Shown one piece after another: positions 14,339-21,701 of a stretch of DNA of 24,387 nucleotides. The position numbers and the translations under genes were made by a program. This stretch comes from an uncultured Alistipes sp. (lineage in GTDB: Bacteria > Bacteroidota > Bacteroidia > Bacteroidales > Rikenellaceae): NCBI GenBank assembly GCA_937880705.1, contig CALGRZ010000022.1, positions 1 to 24,387 on the forward strand, written 5' to 3'. Under the pieces are notes generated by a model. It had not been told where the DNA came from, did not search any database, and saw nothing but the letters and a program-made list of their open reading frames with translations. The number at the start of each line of letters is the position of its first letter. Positions within the stretch are counted from its first letter, which is position 1.

Positions 14339-16570
14339 TTAGTTCTTGGGTGTACCCTCGATAGGGCCGTTGTAGCTACCCTGAAGGTTGCTGCCATCGG
14401 TGAGGGTTATGTCGAACGATAGTGCATACTCGCTGGTGTTGGCGTTGTAGTCGAGTACAAGCTCGACATCGGAGTATGCCTCCTTGTTGCCGTTGAACGA
14501 GCTGTAGTAGTTGTTGATGTAGGCACCCGTGTCACCCAGAGTGTATGTGCCCGAGGGGATGTAGTTCAACGACGAGTCGTTGGTGCGCATATCGAGTACG
14601 ATAACATACTTCTCATCCTTATCCTTGATGGTAAGCTCCCAATTATCCGAGTACCAGTGGCGTGCCGAGAAGCTGCTCCACTCGATCTGGGTGGGTAGCT
14701 CCTCCATATCGGTGATGGCCATGCCGTCAACGGCACCCGTGTACGACATCTTGAAGGTGCGACCATCCTCGACCTTGCCCGTGATATCAAACAGGTAGCT
14801 CTTGTCGGCCATGTTTACCGTCACGGTGGCCGAGGCCTCCACGAAGGTGTACTGACCCTCGCCCGCGACGGTGAGTATTGTGGCATTGGCATCCAGGTAG
14901 CCCTCGCCCGAGCCTACGCCGAGTGAGTATACACCCGTGGGCAGGTACTCCGCAGCTGCGCAGTAGGTGTCGAGCACCAGACGATACTTCTCCACGCCGT
15001 CAACGCTCTGCGAGAAGGTGATATACCAGTTGGTGTTGCTGTCGTACGAGCGGGCTGTGGCCTTGTCCATTACGATGTCGATGATCTCCTGCGATTGTGC
15101 CAGCGAGCAGCCCTCGACGGTGCCGGTGTACTCGGCCTCGACGATGTAGCCATTCTCGAGGGTTGCGTAGAACGAGATGAGGTAACGCTCTCCCTCCCAG
15201 TCGATGTCGACGTTGAGGGTGCCGGTGGCGTATGCATACTCGCCGCCCTTGTCGCCGGCAACGAAGAAGGTCGAGGTGGCGGCATCAAACTGGCCGGCCT
15301 CCACGTCGAGAAGCTCCGCTCCGAGCTGCTCCGACGAGGTAGAGATGGTATATGCCGAGTTGGCCAGATAGTTGGCCTTGCGGGCGTTCACAACATTGAG
15401 GCGCGCCTCGTTGCCATCGGCATCGCTCAGCGTGAGGGCGTAGCTCACACCCTGGTCGGTAGTTGTGGCGCGTGCCGAGGTGAAGGTGGTGGCAATCAGC
15501 ACCTTGTCGATGACGGGCATGCCGTCAATATCGCCGGTGTAGGTAGCCTCCATGTGGCGGCCGTCAATCAGATAGAGGTCGATAAGGAAGTTGTAGGCCT
15601 TGCTCTCGGGGTCGATCTCGACGGTCACCTGACCGCTCTTGAGCTTCACGCCGTTGTCGTAGCCATAGGTAGAGTAGCGGAATGAGCTGAGGCAGGGCCA
15701 CTCGGTAGACTCCTTAACCTCGTAGACACCTGCGGGGAGGTAGTCCTTGTCGGGGTCACCGTAGAAGTCGAGGCTCAGGGTCTTGTCGTTGTATGCGAAG
15801 TTGTCGGCCTCGTTGGCATCCTCGTACGAGAACATGATGAAGTAGTTCGAGCCATACTTCGAGCCGCGAGCGCGGGTGTAGTCGTGCGTGATAACATTTG
15901 CGGGGTCGTCGTCGGTGGTAAACTTCAGAGGCTCGGCCATAGCCACGCCGCTGTCACCCTCGGCAGCTACCAGCAGCTGATACTCCTTGGCGCACTCCAA
16001 AGAGGTGACCTCTACCGACTCATTGCTATCCACGGGGATCTCCTCGCCATTGAGCAGGATGTACGATGCGTCGGGGGCCTCCTTCGAGGCGTAGAGCACC
16101 AGGTATGCTATCTTGGTGGCATTCTCGGCCTTTACGCGGAAGTTCATCTTCTCGTGGTCGAGCTGCACGATCTCGGCACTTACCGAGACCTCACCAAGCG
16201 TCAGGGTCTCCATGTAGAGGGTGTTCGAGCCTACGCTCTTTGCGCTATTCTTCGCCGCTGCGATTATCTGGTACTTCGTGCCGGGCTCCAGCTCGGTCGC
16301 GGTGACATCGCTAGTCGAAGAGTTGGTGTCGATGGCAACACCCTCGCTAAGGATCGCCTCCAGCGTGGGCATCGCATCACCATCCTTAATGACCTTGTAG
16401 GCAGCCTCCGTAGCATCGGTCATCGAGGCCTTGAACGAGAGTGTGGTGGCTGTGGCAGTGCCTTTTTCTAGTGTGATTGTGGGGGCCTTCTGCTTAACCT
16501 CCTCGTTGGGTGTGCAGGCAACAATGCAGCATGCGCAGAGTGCCATAAGCGATAAACAAAGCTTTCTCAT
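14339..16570 (-). CDS. Lipoprotein with two Fn3-like domains and four GxY/YTG modules
   Basis: A 743-residue lipoprotein; the signal ends CIVAC (Cys19), then TPNEE. Residues about 28-130 and 131-220 resemble fibronectin type III or Ig folds (ELEPGTKYQIIAAAKN, SLECAKEYQLLVAAEG). From about 222 to the end there are four copies of a beta-rich module of about 120-135 residues. Each carries a turn such as YLPAGVYEV, YLPTGVYSLG or YIPSGTYTLG, and ends in a strand such as YTGDIDGMP, YTGTVEGC, YTGAVDGM or YNGPIEGTP. The second copy is the most diverged. The same module occurs in the 11019 lipoprotein. It is the middle gene of the minus-strand operon, 43 nt after the 16614 gene. The module is not one I can name; surface or periplasmic binding is an inference. 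Confidence 0.82.
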   Translation of the reverse strand: MRKLCLSLMALCACCIVACTPNEEVKQKAPTITLEKGTATATTLSFKASMTDATEAAYKVIKDGDAMPTLEAILSEGVAIDTNSSTSDVTATELEPGTKYQIIAAAKNSAKSVGSNTLYMETLTLGEVSVSAEIVQLDHEKMNFRVKAENATKIAYLVLYASKEAPDASYILLNGEEIPVDSNESVEVTSLECAKEYQLLVAAEGDSGVAMAEPLKFTTDDDPANVITHDYTRARGSKYGSNYFIMFSYEDANEADNFAYNDKTLSLDFYGDPDKDYLPAGVYEVKESTEWPCLSSFRYSTYGYDNGVKLKSGQVTVEIDPESKAYNFLIDLYLIDGRHMEATYTGDIDGMPVIDKVLIATTFTSARATTTDQGVSYALTLSDADGNEARLNVVNARKANYLANSAYTISTSSEQLGAELLDVEAGQFDAATSTFFVAGDKGGEYAYATGTLNVDIDWEGERYLISFYATLENGYIVEAEYTGTVEGCSLAQSQEIIDIVMDKATARSYDSNTNWYITFSQSVDGVEKYRLVLDTYCAAAEYLPTGVYSLGVGSGEGYLDANATILTVAGEGQYTFVEASATVTVNMADKSYLFDITGKVEDGRTFKMSYTGAVDGMAITDMEELPTQIEWSSFSARHWYSDNWELTIKDKDEKYVIVLDMRTNDSSLNYIPSGTYTLGDTGAYINNYYSSFNGNKEAYSDVELVLDYNANTSEYALSFDITLTDGSNLQGSYNGPIEGTPKN

Positions 16571-16613
16571 AGTCGTGTTTGTTAGTTATTGTAGTGTTCT
16601 CTCTTTTTTTGCG

Positions 16614-17957
16614 CTATTTGCGTGTCAGTGTGATGTCGCTGCAGCCGTAGTAGTAGCCCATCCACCCTATGCCTGTGAACTCGTAGCCCATGCCGGGGTA
16701 TACATTCTCCATCTCGGCGGGTGAAGAGATTACCATCGTGTTGCCATCGTCGCTGAGGGTCACCTGCAGGTCACGGTCAGTGTATACCGCCGAGCCGTCT
16801 GCGGCCATGTTGAGTGTGAAGCAGTCTCCGAAGAAGAGCCAACCTACGGTAGGGGCCTCGGCCTCGCCATCGATGGTTACCACGTCGCCCTCGGCGATGT
16901 TGAGCAGCCACTTGGGGCCAAACTTATAGCGTGGCTCCTCGATGCCCTGCTCGAAGAGCGATGTTGCGCTGTAGTAGGCGATGCCGCACCAGCCATCGAC
17001 AAGTGCAACGAGCTGGTTCTGTGCGCGGTAGTCGAACTCGATGTCCGCGACACTGTCGACGATGTTTACCGTGAACTCCGTGACGAAGGGGTCGGCGTAG
17101 AGGTCCCACACCTGCTGTGAACCCTGCCACTCGCCCAGTAGCGAGGTGAAGAGCTCCGACTCTACGCGCTGCTGTGTCTCTAAGTCGGTTGTTGCAAATA
17201 GCTCCTTGACCATAAAGCGGTTCAACGCTGTGTCAATAGCCATAACAATCGCCATATACTCGGTGTCGCTCTTCAGGCCTCTGTGTTCGAACTTCTGCGC
17301 ACCGGTGTAGTGCGTGCCTACGTTCATCGCGTGGTACGAGAGGTAGGCATTCTCATCCTCCAGGTCGGCCAGCATAGCCTCGGCCTTGTCGCGCTCGGCA
17401 AAGTAGTACCAGTATTCGCTCACGCCCTCGGTGGGTGTTACATCCACCACCATGGCGTGTGCATCAACGCTGTTGGCGACCACCTCGACACTCTCATTTG
17501 AGGCTACGACGGCGGGTGTTGTGAACTCAAAGGTGGTCAGCTTGTCGCTGTTTTCACCCTCCCAGTAGAAGGCGTAGATGCAGAACTCGGTCTCGGGGCG
17601 GTAGCCGGCGTTGCTCAATATGTCGAGCTTGTCGCCTACGCAGAGCGTTGCGGCAAGCACCTCGTCGACGGGTGTGCCGGTCATCTCGGACATCTTCTCG
17701 ACACCCTCCATGATCTCGCTCTTGAGCGCAGCCACGTCGACAGTCTCAAGACGCCCCTTCGAGATGATGTCGTAGTAGTAGGGCGTTGAGCCATCCTCGG
17801 GGCGTATGTCGAAGGTGACCGAGTAGGCTGCCAACTTATCCTCCTGTACACTTATATTGAATAGTGTCTGCTCGGGCTGTGGAGGCTCGGGAGTGATCTT
17901 CTCTTCGCATGCCGTGATGCTGACCATAAGAAGAAGTGATGCAAGAAGTTTTTTCAT
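16614..17957 (-). CDS. Lipoprotein with two repeat modules and a C-terminal beta domain
   Basis: A 447-residue lipoprotein and first gene of the minus-strand operon. The signal ends SITAC (Cys17), then EEK, an acidic motif compatible with surface export. Two modules (about 30-150 and 152-262) resemble those of the BACON paralogues, with VTFDIRPEDGSTPYYYDI and AMVVDVTPTEGVSEYWYYF opening and GYRPETEFCIYAFYW and GLKSDTEYMAIVMAI closing. There is no BACON domain. The last about 175 residues begin LLGEWQGSQ and read as a separate beta-rich, Trp- and Tyr-rich domain, possibly lipocalin-like, ending in alternating strands. A strong promoter lies just upstream, and the divergent TPR-HTH regulator is the obvious candidate controller. 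Ligand unknown. Confidence 0.82.
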   Translation of the reverse strand: MKKLLASLLLMVSITACEEKITPEPPQPEQTLFNISVQEDKLAAYSVTFDIRPEDGSTPYYYDIISKGRLETVDVAALKSEIMEGVEKMSEMTGTPVDEVLAATLCVGDKLDILSNAGYRPETEFCIYAFYWEGENSDKLTTFEFTTPAVVASNESVEVVANSVDAHAMVVDVTPTEGVSEYWYYFAERDKAEAMLADLEDENAYLSYHAMNVGTHYTGAQKFEHRGLKSDTEYMAIVMAIDTALNRFMVKELFATTDLETQQRVESELFTSLLGEWQGSQQVWDLYADPFVTEFTVNIVDSVADIEFDYRAQNQLVALVDGWCGIAYYSATSLFEQGIEEPRYKFGPKWLLNIAEGDVVTIDGEAEAPTVGWLFFGDCFTLNMAADGSAVYTDRDLQVTLSDDGNTMVISSPAEMENVYPGMGYEFTGIGWMGYYYGCSDITLTRK

Positions 17958-17988
17958 GGTTCGATAGGTTTTTTGTTCGTTTCTAAAA

Positions 17989-18020
17989 CAAAATTAGTCT
18001 GGTGGGTCATATTCTCCAAA
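17989..18020 (-). promoter_or_regulatory. Promoter of the three-lipoprotein operon
   Basis: On the minus strand, TTTG (18017-18020) and TAATTTTG (17989-17996) are 20 nt apart, a full match to the Bacteroidetes -33/-7 consensus. The leader before the 17957 ATG is about 25 nt. Confidence 0.75.
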
Positions 18021-18022
18021 AA

Positions 18023-18037
18023 AATATATGATATATT
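18023..18037. promoter_or_regulatory. Palindrome between divergent promoters (candidate operator)
   Basis: AATATAT-G-ATATATT is a perfect 7-bp inverted repeat around one base. It lies immediately upstream of the operon's -33 box and upstream of the regulator's -7 box. AT-rich palindromes arise easily by chance here, so this is a positional argument. Confidence 0.4.
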
Positions 18038-18063
18038 ATTATAACAATTAGAAAAAATATTAT

Positions 18064-18071
18064 TACATTTG
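18064..18071 (+). promoter_or_regulatory. -7 promoter element of the regulator gene
   Basis: TACATTTG matches TAnnTTTG. No -33 TTTG is present at the usual spacing, so the promoter may be weak or activator-dependent. Leader about 25 nt. Confidence 0.5.
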
Positions 18072-18101
18072 TATAACAAAATAGGCTAAATCGTAGACTA
18101 T

Positions 18102-19859
18102 ATGGTAGATACAATACAGCGCATTTTGGGTCTTCGACCGCGGAATGTTATATTGATTGTTATATCGGTTTTGTTATACTATCCTGCCTCGGCACAGGAC
18201 GAAATACCTGCTTCGAGGACTATGTATAACCACCTTGAGAAGTTCGAGGAGTATCGCTCGTCGGACTACGAGCGTGCACTCTATTTCGCACGTCTGGTCG
18301 ACGAGGATGTCGACAGCACCACGGTAAATAGCTCCGTGGCAGCCGTCTATGACTTCCTTGCCAGCCATTGCGAGGAGCGTGAGTATCGTTACAGGCGTGC
18401 TTTGAGCTATAAGCAACGCTCCTCGAATATCTATCGTGAGCTTGGCGATAAACGTCTGCATGTCAAGACTTTGGCCGACATTGGTCGTCTCTATTTCCGT
18501 GTTGGCGATTACCACCACGCCTACTCCTACAGTGCCCTGGCGCGCGACAATGCCGATACGTTGTTGGATAGGTTGGCCATTCGCGAGACCTACCTCACGA
18601 TGGAGCTTGTCGACTACTTCTACCATAAAGATACGGCCGAGGCAATGGCACTCAACCGCTATGTCTCGGATAGCTATGCCGACCGAGAGGAGGCGCGACA
18701 GAGCATGAGGGCACTCAACAACCGCTTTCACTACACGCTGACGCCACGTCAGGTTGATGAGCTGTTGAGGCGCAGCGAAGCACTACATGCCGAGTTTGAG
18801 TTCGAGGAGTTGATGATAAGCATCTACCTCAATGTGGCACTCCAGCAGATCTTGTTCAACGATATGGAGGCCTGCAAGAGCTATCTGGAGCGTGTGCGCC
18901 CGATGATCGGCAGCAACTTCAAGATCGAGGGCTACTACTACTCCGCGCTGGGCTTCTACTACGTCAACATGGGTGATATTCAGAGGGCTATCGAGATGAC
19001 GAGTCGTTCGATCGAGATATTGTCGCAGGGCGACTTCGACGAGAAGAACGTGCACTCCTACTTCTTGCTTCAGGAGCTCTACCGTATCGAGGGTCGCTAC
19101 AAGGAGGCCTACGAGTCGTTGATGAAGTTTGCCGAGACCTACACGCGACAAAATAGTGCAGAGTCGGCCATCGAGCTGTCGAAGCTTATCAATGACCTCG
19201 AGCTGCAACATGCCGAGGAGCGGTACAACCAGCAGCGACTACAGATGGAGCAGGAGCGAAAGTATGACCGTCTGTTGTGGCGCATACACGCCTACGGTCT
19301 GGTTGCGCTTGCCGTGCTCGGCGTATTGCTCTACTCGCGCTACCGCCTTCAGCGCAAAAATCACCGACTGCTCAAGGGTAAGGCCGAGCAGGAGCTGTGC
19401 CACAAGAACGAGATAATTCGCATACAGAAGCTACAACAATATCAGGAGCAGCACAACATGTCGAAGCTGACCGAGGAGCTTGTGCTGGCTGCAAATACGC
19501 AGGACAACAAGGAGTTGCGCTCAAACCTCAAGCGTGTCATACAGCGTCTGCAACGCACCAACAGCTCGGCGGGCGACTGGCTCGAGGTGGAGAAGATGAT
19601 GGCCGACAACAACGATGCCTTCTTCGAAAATCTGTTGCGAGAGTATCCCAACCTGACTAAGAACGAGCGTAAGCTCTGCACGCTCATACACATGAACCTC
19701 TCAACAAAGGAGATATCCAATATCACGCACCAGAGCATCGGTAGTATCAACATTGCGCGCTCGCGACTGCGCCAGAAGTTCGGTATTACGGGTGACGACA
19801 AGTCGCTCATCGCCTTCCTTGACCGCTTCAACGCCCCCGGCGATAAGAGTGAGGAGTGA
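18102..19859 (+). CDS. Membrane-spanning TPR sensor with LuxR-type HTH output domain
   Basis: A 585-residue protein. An N-terminal signal sequence (NVILIVISVLLYY..ASA, cleavage before Gln32) is followed by a long helical region with TPR-like pairs (TLADIGRLYFRVGDYHHAYSYSALA; YYSALGFYYVNMGDIQRAIEM; LQELYRIEGRYKEAYESL), predicted periplasmic. A single transmembrane helix lies at about 396-414, a coiled coil follows to about 490, and a LuxR/GerE-type helix-turn-helix at about 517-566 (LTKNERKLCTLI, LSTKEISNITHQSIGSINIARSRLRQKFGI). Such Bacteroidetes proteins are one-component regulators that sense outside the cytoplasm and bind DNA inside. No kinase or receiver domain is present. Divergence from the 17957 operon, with 144 nt shared, suggests control of those lipoproteins. 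Signal unknown. Confidence 0.88.
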   Translation: MVDTIQRILGLRPRNVILIVISVLLYYPASAQDEIPASRTMYNHLEKFEEYRSSDYERALYFARLVDEDVDSTTVNSSVAAVYDFLASHCEEREYRYRRALSYKQRSSNIYRELGDKRLHVKTLADIGRLYFRVGDYHHAYSYSALARDNADTLLDRLAIRETYLTMELVDYFYHKDTAEAMALNRYVSDSYADREEARQSMRALNNRFHYTLTPRQVDELLRRSEALHAEFEFEELMISIYLNVALQQILFNDMEACKSYLERVRPMIGSNFKIEGYYYSALGFYYVNMGDIQRAIEMTSRSIEILSQGDFDEKNVHSYFLLQELYRIEGRYKEAYESLMKFAETYTRQNSAESAIELSKLINDLELQHAEERYNQQRLQMEQERKYDRLLWRIHAYGLVALAVLGVLLYSRYRLQRKNHRLLKGKAEQELCHKNEIIRIQKLQQYQEQHNMSKLTEELVLAANTQDNKELRSNLKRVIQRLQRTNSSAGDWLEVEKMMADNNDAFFENLLREYPNLTKNERKLCTLIHMNLSTKEISNITHQSIGSINIARSRLRQKFGITGDDKSLIAFLDRFNAPGDKSEE

Positions 19860-19890
19860 CCCCCGGTGAGATGAGTGGGAAGTGAGCCTC

Positions 19891-19947
19891 CCCCGTGTGA
19901 AGAGTAAGCCCCGTGTGAAGAGCGTGAAGTGACCCCTGTGTGAAGAG
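19891..19947. repeat. Three short direct repeats downstream of the regulator
   Basis: CCCCGTGTGAAGAG occurs at 19891-19904 and 19909-19922, with a variant carrying one extra T at 19933-19947. A weaker related unit may precede them. The non-coding gap 19860-19990 holds nothing else clear except ATTAG-T-CTAAT at 19966-19976, just before the next gene. Confidence 0.55.
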
Positions 19948-19990
19948 TGAGGTGTGCTCCAGTTGATTAGTCTAATTAATAAATAGGTAT

Positions 19991-20893
19991 ATGAAGAGAT
20001 TTTTTTCGATGTTGATCTTTGCTGCCCTCTGCTCGTCAACGGCCGAGGCGCAGCTCTTGTACTCAATCTCGGGCCGAGGCCTTAAGGCGAAGTCATACAT
20101 CATGGGCTCGCACCACTTCACCGACTACTCCTTCGTGGAGAAGATACCCGGCTCGGCGCGCGCCTTCGAGAGTGTCGAGCAGGTGTGTGGCGAGATCGAT
20201 ATGTCGTACCAGCAGAGCCGCGAGGCCTCGGAGATGCTGATGCAGGCCATGATGCTGCCCGACGAGAAGACCCTGAAGGATATATACAGCGACGAGGAGA
20301 TGGAGCGCATCAACGACTTTATGCGCAGTGTCGTGGGTGTGGAGCTCACCCATCCCATCTTTTGGTCGTCGATGGGGCGTATGCGCCCCATGGCTGTGGT
20401 GCAGCAGATCAGCACAATGCTCTACATGCGCAGCCACCCCGACTTTAATATCCACACGGTGATGGATATGAAGATACAGGAGGAGGCGCGCCGTAGTGGT
20501 AAGGCGGTGCTTGGGCTTGAGAGCATAGAGTATCAGTTTGGGGTGTTCTTCGGTGGTTATACCCCCGAGGAGGAGCGACAGCAGCTCCTCGACATGGCCG
20601 ACAATGCGGAGCGTACGGTTGAGGATCTGCATAGGCTCAACAAGGCCTATGCCGAGCAGTCGGCCGAGCAGCTTGTTGAGGTCTCCGAGTCGCAGATACG
20701 CTCCGAGGGTGACCGCCGCTTTATGCAGGAGCTCACCGTGAAGCGCAACCGCAACTGGGTCGGGCAGATGCCCGCGATAATGGCCGAGCGACCTACGCTC
20801 TTTGTCGTAGGTGCCCTGCACCTCTATGGTGAGGAGGGTGTTGTGGAGCTGCTGCGCAAGGAGGGCTACAAGGTTAAGGCCGTGAAGAGGTAG
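19991..20893 (+). CDS. TraB/GumN family exported protein
   Basis: A 300-residue protein with a cleavable signal peptide (MKRFFSMLIFAALCSSTAEA, cleavage before Gln21). It shows the usual TraB/GumN marks: GSHHFTDYS at about 38-46, VLGLESIEYQ in the middle, RNRNWVGQM, and the C-terminal VVGALHLYGEEGVVELLRKEGY. Family members are proposed metallopeptidases with conserved GxxH and GxxH/E motifs; both the GSHH and GALH histidines are present. It is probably periplasmic. The start ATG at 19991 is well supported by the signal peptide. It lies 131 nt after the regulator stop and may have its own promoter. Its biological substrate is not known, and its link to the lipoproteins is positional only. Confidence 0.88.
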   Translation: MKRFFSMLIFAALCSSTAEAQLLYSISGRGLKAKSYIMGSHHFTDYSFVEKIPGSARAFESVEQVCGEIDMSYQQSREASEMLMQAMMLPDEKTLKDIYSDEEMERINDFMRSVVGVELTHPIFWSSMGRMRPMAVVQQISTMLYMRSHPDFNIHTVMDMKIQEEARRSGKAVLGLESIEYQFGVFFGGYTPEEERQQLLDMADNAERTVEDLHRLNKAYAEQSAEQLVEVSESQIRSEGDRRFMQELTVKRNRNWVGQMPAIMAERPTLFVVGALHLYGEEGVVELLRKEGYKVKAVKR

Positions 20894-20937
20894 TCGAGCA
20901 GAGCATTGCTCGCAGCATGCCGGCACGACCTAAAACA

Positions 20938-20976
20938 GATGGGGCTGTCGCAACAAACTTGTTGGACAGCCCCATC
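20938..20976. terminator. Palindrome between TraB-family gene and infC (probable bidirectional terminator)
   Basis: GATGGGGCTGTC (20938-20949) and GACAGCCCCATC (20965-20976) pair perfectly over 12 bp, with an inner CAAC/GTTG stem. It is nearly identical to the 12355 element and again sits between two convergent stop codons (20893 and 20984). TTTTA follows on the minus side. Confidence 0.72.
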
Positions 20977-20983
20977 ATTGTTC

Positions 20984-21601
20984 TTACTTCTTTGTACCCT
21001 TCGGTGCAAGAATCATATTCATCTTCTTACCATCGAGCTTGGGCATCAGCTCAACCCTTGCAATCTCCTCCAGGTCGTTGGCGAAGCGCAACAGCAAGAT
21101 CTCGCCCTGCTCCTTGAAGACGATCGAACGACCGCGGAAGAAGACATAGGCCTTAACCTTTGCACCCTCTTTGAGGAAGTTCTCGGCATGCTTGAGCTTG
21201 AAGTTGTAGTCGTGGTCGTCGGTCTGTGGGCCGAAGCGTATCTCCTTGATCACAACCTTTACCTGCTTTGCCTTTATCTCCTTGGCCTTCTTCTTCTGCT
21301 GATACAGGAACTTCTGGTAGTCGGCAATGCGGCATACAGGTGGCTCGGCCTTGGGAGAGATCTCTATAAGGTCGAGTTCCATCTCGTCGGCCAGTCGTAT
21401 AGCCTCCTTGATGGGGAGTACGAGGTTAGGCTCAACGTTCTCGCCTACTACACGCACCTGGGGTGCTGTAATCTCGTCGTTGATGCGATGAGGGTTCTCC
21501 TGCACCGGACGACGTCCGCGAGGGTCACGCTGCTGATTGTTGTTGTTCTGGTTATTCCCCTGCACCTGTGGGCGCGGGCGGAATGGAAATTGTCCTGCCA
21601 A
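20984..21601 (-). CDS. infC: Translation initiation factor IF-3, non-AUG start
   Basis: About 205 residues with the full IF-3 layout: RINDEI at about 39, [33 protein letters not shown], then the C-domain [25 protein letters not shown] and [12 protein letters not shown]-3 binds the 30S subunit, keeps 50S away and proofreads initiation codons. No ATG lies between the in-frame stop at 21614-21616 and the conserved domain. The only candidates are TTG at 21599-21601, which I chose, and GTG at 21563-21565. The N-terminal extension is rich in Asn, Gln and Arg. Rare start codons on infC are a known autoregulatory device, because IF-3 rejects them. It is downstream of thrS, as usual, but rpmI and rplT do not follow. 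Confidence 0.95.
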   Translation of the reverse strand: MAGQFPFRPRPQVQGNNQNNNNQQRDPRGRRPVQENPHRINDEITAPQVRVVGENVEPNLVLPIKEAIRLADEMELDLIEISPKAEPPVCRIADYQKFLYQQKKKAKEIKAKQVKVVIKEIRFGPQTDDHDYNFKLKHAENFLKEGAKVKAYVFFRGRSIVFKEQGEILLLRFANDLEEIARVELMPKLDGKKMNMILAPKGTKK

Positions 21602-21640
21602 ATTGGTTGATTGTTAGTTAATAAATAAATTATATTTGGT

Positions 21641-21677
21641 GTGGCACCCACCCCCGACTCTTCGAGGGTGGTGCTAC
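21641..21677 (-). promoter_or_regulatory. thrS-infC intergenic hairpin
   Basis: In minus-strand RNA, GUAGCACCACCC pairs with GGGUGGGUGCCAC: about 12 pairs, one bulge and one G-U, with a loop that can form a further short stem. No U-run follows, so it is more likely an attenuator, processing site or infC leader element than a full terminator. Confidence 0.5.
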
Positions 21678-21701
21678 AACCTCTCTTCTCTTTATGGTGG
21701 G

